Under the pieces are notes generated by a model. That model ran no database searches and was not told the origin of the DNA. It was given only the letters and a program-made list of their open reading frames with translations. The translations under genes and the position numbers were made by a program. From Pempheris klunzingeri (taxonomy: Eukaryota > Chordata > Actinopteri > Acropomatiformes > Pempheridae), in assembly GCF_042242105.1 (NCBI RefSeq), contig NC_092014.1, positions 5,553,874 through 5,617,873 on the forward strand: a stretch of DNA of 64,000 nt. Reading direction: 5' to 3'. Position 1 is the first letter of the stretch. Every line of letters begins with the position of its first letter. Positions 58,677 through 64,000 of the stretch are shown in pieces.

Positions 58677-58925
58677 CTGAAATGATTAGTCGATTAATTA
58701 GTCAGTAGATGGACAGAAGGTTAATCACCAACTGTGTTGATAATCATTTCATTTCATAAATGGCAGCCACTTTCTGGTTCTAGTCGCCTCTGTTTTGCAT
58801 GATTGTAAACTAGTTTTGGACATTTGAAGACGTCACCTTAAGGCTCTAAGACACTGATGGATATTTTAGACGTTTTATAGATTATTTTGCATTTTTTGAT
58901 TGCATTTAGTCAGTTAATTGAAAAC
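58677..58925 (+). repeat. Teleost repeat, ATTAATCGATTAAT-type family, copy 4
   Basis: GATTAGTCGATTAATTAGTC, GTTGATAATCATTTCATTTC, ACATTTGAAGACGTCACCTT and the closing TTTATAGATTATTTTGC give the ordered landmarks of the family. This is the most complete copy in the window and lies in bfar intron 1. Confidence 0.75.
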
Positions 58926-59286
58926 ATACATGTTAGTTTAATAGGTAGAAAACACAATTGTTAATTACATTCCTAAACTGCATTACCTAGCAGATTTAGA
59001 CCATAATGAAAACTCAGTGTTCATTGTGATGGATTAACGTATTATCATATTGCATAGAAATGAATAAAACCCAATGCATTCCTCCAAAAATACATAAAAA
59101 ATAATTAAATAGAAAAGCATAGTTTATAAAATGTAGTTGTGGTGTAAATATACAATATGTGAATTATACTAAATAGGACAAAAATAGTGGTATGGTTCTT
59201 TAAATTGCAAGTCAGTAAACTTGTGTCTTGGTCCCCACTTAGTTCTTCTTTTCAAATCTTGTTTCTCCTCCTCTTCAGATTTGCAT

Positions 59287-62200
59287 ATGTTGCACCAGAT
59301 GGAGTGGGATTCATCAGATGAAGGTCTGGGAGGATCAATGGAAGACCCTCCTCACTTATCTGAATATCCTCAGTCGAAGTCCACCACCACCACCAACATA
59401 TTGGAGCACGAATTCTCGTGTCACTGTTGCTATGACATCTTTGTGAACCCCACCACCTTGACCTGCGGCCATAACTTTTGTCGTCACTGTCTGGCTCTGT
59501 GGTGGGAATCCTCTCACAAGAATGAGTGCCCAGAGTGCCGGGAGAAGTGGGAAGGTTTTCCTAAAATCAACATCCTGCTGAGGTATGCTTTTCACAGCCA
59601 GATCATATCAGGGAATGTATGTTTGATTTTCTGACCACAGAATTCACCTTTCTCTGACATACAGTAGAGAACAGAGACCTACTGACGACCTCCAAATAGG
59701 TTTCTGTGAGTGAGACAGCAGGTTCAAACACACCTCCATGATGCTGGGACTGGGTATCATTTGAAACTCTGCAATACTAATAGATTTTTTAATAATAATA
59801 ATTTAATTTTATAATAACTTTAATTTTAACTTTCATACATTAAATGCAGCACAACATGCTTTACAACAAAGTTAAAAACATGCGCTAAGTGTGAACCAAA
59901 TAAACATAAAAATAAAATAACATAATTTGAAAAATGAAATTCAGATGTTAGAGGAACCTGTGCAGGGCACACTAACGTGCTGTCTCTCCATTTGGCTCTG
60001 GTTTGTAGCTGAGCTGCTGAGTGTTGAGTTTTTTTTTTCACCAGGAGGCCAGTAAAATGTGCACTAATGTAATCAAGTCAGCTTGAAGTGAAGGTATGAA
60101 TTATGTTGCACCTTTTTCATTTATAAATGGTTGCACTTTAGCTATGTTTCTCAGGTGAAAAAAATGATACCTGGGTGCTCGTACCAATTCAAAAACAGTG
60201 CCTTACTTTGGGGAATATAAACCTGCTTTTCTGTAAAACTCTTTTTAATGTAATAAAAGAAATCCTAAATGTTGCCTAAACACAAGCAACCATAACAGAG
60301 CTCTGCCTAAATAAACACACAGTTTTATAATTCGCAAAACATGATTCTTGTATAATCCAGATTTATGACTAGTATTGCAGTCTTTGACTCCTCCATATCC
60401 AGACAAGCTCTCATTACTATGCTGACTGAGTTGCCCCAGCAGTTGAGGATTAATGGTTTGATTCCTGGCTGGTAGGACGCTGCTCGATTTACTTCTCTGC
60501 TGGTGTTAACTTCTCAGTCTAATGAATGATGAGCGTGACAGTACAGGGTACGCTGCACATTACCAGTGCCAGGCTTTCTCTTTCAGCATTTGGACTGTGA
60601 TTATATTGTTTTTGCTTTATATACTTGTCTTTTTGTCTAGTATTCCAAAACAATAGTTTTGTGAACAAATGGCACATATTAACAAATGTCTTTTGTTCAT
60701 TAGACAAGAGTTTAGTGAGTATAAGGAAGAAAAGAAACCTATGGATGTGTATACTCAGAATTATGGAGTTGAAACGCCACCCACCCTACTTCAATCAGTG
60801 AAACAGGAACATTTGTGTGAATGTCTTCATGTTGATTTCCTTGTGAGAGGAAGCAAGCTGATGATCAGACACTTGTACAGTATCACCAGAGAAATCATAA
60901 TCTGTCCTAGTTGACAAGAAATAGATCTGAATAAGGCTAAAAAGGTGTATAGCAGTGTGATATACAAGGAGTTAGGATTAGCTTTGTACACTTTTACCCC
61001 ATACAGCCAGTGCACGCAGTGTTTTAGACTGGGAGGGGAAAGACTTTATTAGGGTGTTTTCAGTAAGTTGCACCAAGGGGGGGGACATTTTCCAGATGGT
61101 TACAAGTTTCATGAAGCCGTTTTAAATCATAGATTGTATATAAAGATGGAGGACGTGTCTCCACGTCCTCTCACCGTACAAAAATTAAGCCAAAACATCT
61201 CAGATATGGTTGCCATCATATTGCACTGGTGATGTAATTTGGAGCCAGTGTCTGTCTGTGATGGTGATCAGCGTGATAGAAACCACCTAAAATAACAGAA
61301 AAACAAATTGGGGAAAAAATGTATTTGATGTGCACTTTGATTTTTTTTTTTTAGTTTGACCCTTGACCTGTACTGCAGCCAGCCACCAGGGATCAGTCCA
61401 GATGTTTTGGCTTCACTTTGGGGAACCGTCATGTCGTCTATCTTCATATACAGTCTATGTTTCAAACACAGCACAAAGCAGAAGGTTGACTGACACAATC
61501 TGATCAGCTTCGACATTACAGTGAGACCTGACATTGTGTCTGTGGTGACCAGAATAATAGAATAGAGGAGACAAGACAAAGGGCCAGAAAGAAGCTTCAT
61601 CAGAATTACCAGTTTCCTCAACATGACCACTTTCTCTCCTCAGACACAAGCTAGCACTAATCACCTTGAGCTATGTTGGTGGACGCTAAAGTAAAACTCA
61701 AGGAACATAGCAATACTTTCCCTCCTTTGTTTCTCTTGGTTTTATTTTTTATCTACTTTTTGCACTTGTTAACCAAATGCGCCTCTTTCTAGGGATGCAA
61801 CTGACAAGCTGTTCAGTGAGGTTGTTGAGAGGAGGAGAGACGAGATCCAGGCTAACCCCAAAGTCTCCCGCAGCTTGCTGGCCTTCCAGAGGTAGGACAG
61901 CAGTACAGTCCTCATGAGCTTGCCCTCTGTGTCTGATCTGTTCACTAGTCTTTGGTACTTTTTTGTGGTCTTAACCAACAGAGCTGGCATCCCTTAAATG
62001 TCTACATGTTTTTAGGTATGGTGACAACTTGGGTAGATCCAGGACAAACCAGCACAAAGGAGCAGGCTTCTTCTTTTCTGGAGTCCTAACTGCGCTCACG
62101 TTTGTGGCTGTAAGTACACAACTTTCTGATTCTCTTTATCCGCATCTAATTAGTACATTCTTACTTTGCAGTGGTACATTACTGTGTCACGTTGTAAAAA

Positions 62201-63705
62201 TTATTGTCTAACTAAAGAGTTTTATTCCCTTGTGACACTTACTGCATTATTTCTTTTTTTTCAAATGTGTCATAAGAGGACATTATTTTAAACCTAAATT
62301 ATCATTGGATGGTCTGTTAATGTCACACTTGCACTGATTTATTCTGATTATATCATTTGCGTACATCGCTGTATTTTTTGGTTGGATTTTAATTACAGCA
62401 GTATGAAATATTTGCTGCAGTAGTGGATGAAGTGGTCGGCTGTTCATGTAGACAGACTGTGTTTATTTTGTCTATGTGGCACTTGGGAGCAACATCACTG
62501 TGTGTCCTGCCACGTGGCAGTAAATTTGCGTGCGTGCATGTGCGTGCGTGTGTGTGTCTGTTTGCTAGTAAATAGATTACAGCATGGTTCTATTTTCGTC
62601 CCCAGCCTGCGTCTGTGTGCAACGTATCCCTTTGGATGCTTTTGACTTTGTTTCCAGCGGCTCTTTGTGCAGTCATACAGCACTCCCAGCAAACTGAGAT
62701 GTGTGTAGTTTTGTCATTAAGTAACTGATGGTGGGTGAAAAAAAGGAAAATAAGAGTTAGACCACAACTTTACACTTATTACGCACAGCACTGAGTAATT
62801 ACTACTGGCTCTTACTTACCGTGGTGGAGTTAAAGTTACTGCTTTGTAACTGCCAAACTATCATGCTGCTAAATGGAGTTTGATTTAACAATTAACTGTG
62901 TTTAATTTTTAGGTAGTGGTTTTTGGTATTTTTTTTCCCTTTGTTTTGAAGGGACTGTGGTCTTCTTACGTTGTTTGTTAATATCTGTGTGTTTCCAGGT
63001 GATGGTGCTGGTGTATCACTGGAGCAGTGGCGTAGTGGAGCAGCATGACCCGCTGATCAGTAAACCTGTGTCTCATTGGACGCCAGAGGAGGTCGTGTCC
63101 TGGCTGGAGCACTTAGGGCCTTGGGCCCAGCTTTACAGAGAAATCTTCCAGCAGGAGAACGTCAACGGCAGGTGGATACGTTAGATAGGATCCTCTATTT
63201 TGAAATGCAGACACATTATGCCCTACGAAATAGAACTGAGCTGAGCCAGATTTATTATTTACCACGTCGATGACAGTTTTTCCACCCAGACTCATCTAGC
63301 CTTCTGCTTTTGTTTTTTCTAACTGCAAAGCATTTGCAAGTTGCACCATGTCTGTTTCCATGTTGTTAGTGCTTTCCTATGTGATCATGTCACATAATAA
63401 TAATCATAATCATAATCTAAATCATATCCTGTAGTCAATGTGTGATGTGCCATTATTTTCAGATCTTGTCGTGTGTGCATGTTTGAAATTTGAGAAGAAT
63501 CTGTTAAGATTTTAAAACTCGATCATAATGCTCATGCAATTTTGGATTTCTTTGCATTAGGCTACTGTTGCTGCTGGGGGACGAAGAGCTGTTAAAACCT
63601 CCTTACAGCATCGAAAATCAGGTTCACCGACGGGCTGTCCTGGCTGAACTAGAAAGAGTGAAAGCCCTGGGGGTCAAACCTCCACAGAACCTCTGGGAAT
63701 ATAAG
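59287..63705 (+). CDS. bfar: Bifunctional apoptosis regulator, first five coding exons (partial)
   Basis: BFAR is an ER-membrane RING E3 ligase with anti-apoptotic roles (family knowledge). Coding exons in the window are 59287-59582, 61793-61891, 62016-62109, 62999-63171 and 63561-63705, giving exactly 269 codons. The RING is at residues 45-84 with C45, C48, C60, H62, C65, C68, C81 and C84 (CYDIFVNPTTLTCGHNFCRH and CPECREKWEG). A membrane segment follows at about 150-169 (FFSGVLTALTFVAVMVLVYH). A SAM domain starts near residue 186 (HWTPEEVVSWLEHLGPW) and runs to LLLLLGDEELLKPPYSIE, with the family signature VKALGVKPPQNLWEYK at the end of the window. The C-terminal multi-pass region lies beyond the right edge. 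Two in-frame starts, 59287 and 59299, are possible; the first is taken here. The acceptor for the first coding exon ends at 59278. Confidence 0.95.
61128..61459 (+). mobile_element. 332-bp MITE-like element with 23-bp terminal inverted repeats
   Basis: The left end CATAGATTGTATATAAAGAT(GGA) pairs with the right end, whose reverse complement is CATAGACTGTATATGAAGAT(AGA), with three mismatches in 23. The interior has no coding potential. Similar 'CATAGACTGTATATAAAGATGG' ends are common in fish genomes (recognised from memory). No clear target duplication was seen. It lies in bfar intron 2. Confidence 0.7.
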
Positions 63706-64000
63706 GTAATGAGTTTTGTCTGCTCCAGAGCTGTGATTAAACCTCAAAGAAAACTGTACTGAATTTTGCATCTTTGGTTTGCAAATATCTTCCCATGTTG
63801 ATAGTACTTTCAGTACTCCTTTGCATCTTTAGATGAGTTAATATGAAGTAAATTTGTTGGAAGTGATGGTTCTTCTGAGCAGTAACGTATATTAAAAGGA
63901 TGTGACCTTTGCTGTTAGTGTTGTACCACAGACCCCTCATTTATGAAAAAACTCCATAGTGTAACAAGCAAAGTGATTGTATGGCATTAATTGGGTACTG

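Larger units (their letters stand above)
55824..59278. other. Divergent intergenic region and bfar 5' UTR/intron 1
   Basis: Gene F (minus) and bfar (plus) face away from each other. The gene F promoter is inferred at about 55830-55960. Two GATA microsatellites flank a LINE-tail remnant at 56083-56404. No gene was seen in 56460-57300. The bfar promoter and noncoding exon lie near 57590-57830. The rest is bfar intron 1 with one teleost repeat. Confidence 0.5.

Noticed and set aside
60669-60914. 81-codon plus-strand frame in bfar intron 2
   Set aside because: Ends without a fitting donor and has no counterpart in BFAR; the neighbouring exons join in phase without it.

Overview
The window is nuclear DNA of a ray-finned (teleost) fish. 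The genes are intron-rich with canonical GT/AG splice sites and vertebrate protein families. The noncoding DNA carries long (GT)n and (GATA)n microsatellites and several interspersed repeats that I recognise from many teleost genomes. There are no prokaryotic features.

Layout, left to right. Positions 1-3648: first coding exon and start of intron 1 of a MICAL-like 2 gene (minus strand). Positions 3649-9893: intergenic, repeat-bearing. Positions 9894-21300: a complete acid alpha-glucosidase gene (minus strand). I could place 20 coding exons that join in frame to 962 codons plus a stop. Seventeen of their lengths can be compared with human GAA, and 15 agree exactly. Positions 22918-55823: a run of C2H2 zinc-finger genes, all on the minus strand. 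In map order they are E (22918-27784, two finger arrays), A (30578-32682), B (37554-39372, a tandem duplicate of A), two relics near 43.6 and 44.3 kb, D (45759-50904, with an array of mini-exons encoding basic AT-hook-like modules) and F (52306-55823, nearly fingerless). Positions 57.6-64.0 kb: the 5' two thirds of bfar (plus strand), which runs off the right edge.

The zinc-finger genes form one local family. E and D share an N-terminal [11 protein letters not shown] motif. A, B and one relic share an MHxSExSAEVNHH first exon. A, B and D share a two-finger penultimate exon, a many-finger terminal exon and an LGRPKQ tail. The A/B duplication includes their promoters. A and B differ in the DNA-contact residues of most fingers, which suggests recent divergence of binding specificity. 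A 1005-bp non-autonomous hAT-type element with a perfect 8-bp target duplication sits only in the B copy.

The best candidates for something undescribed are the repeated symmetric basic-module exons of gene D, the contact-residue divergence of A and B, the membrane-anchored glucosidase with two adaptor-type sorting signals, and the long (TG)n tract next to the last glucosidase splice acceptor. All exon models come from reading splice sites and phases by eye; no transcript evidence was available.
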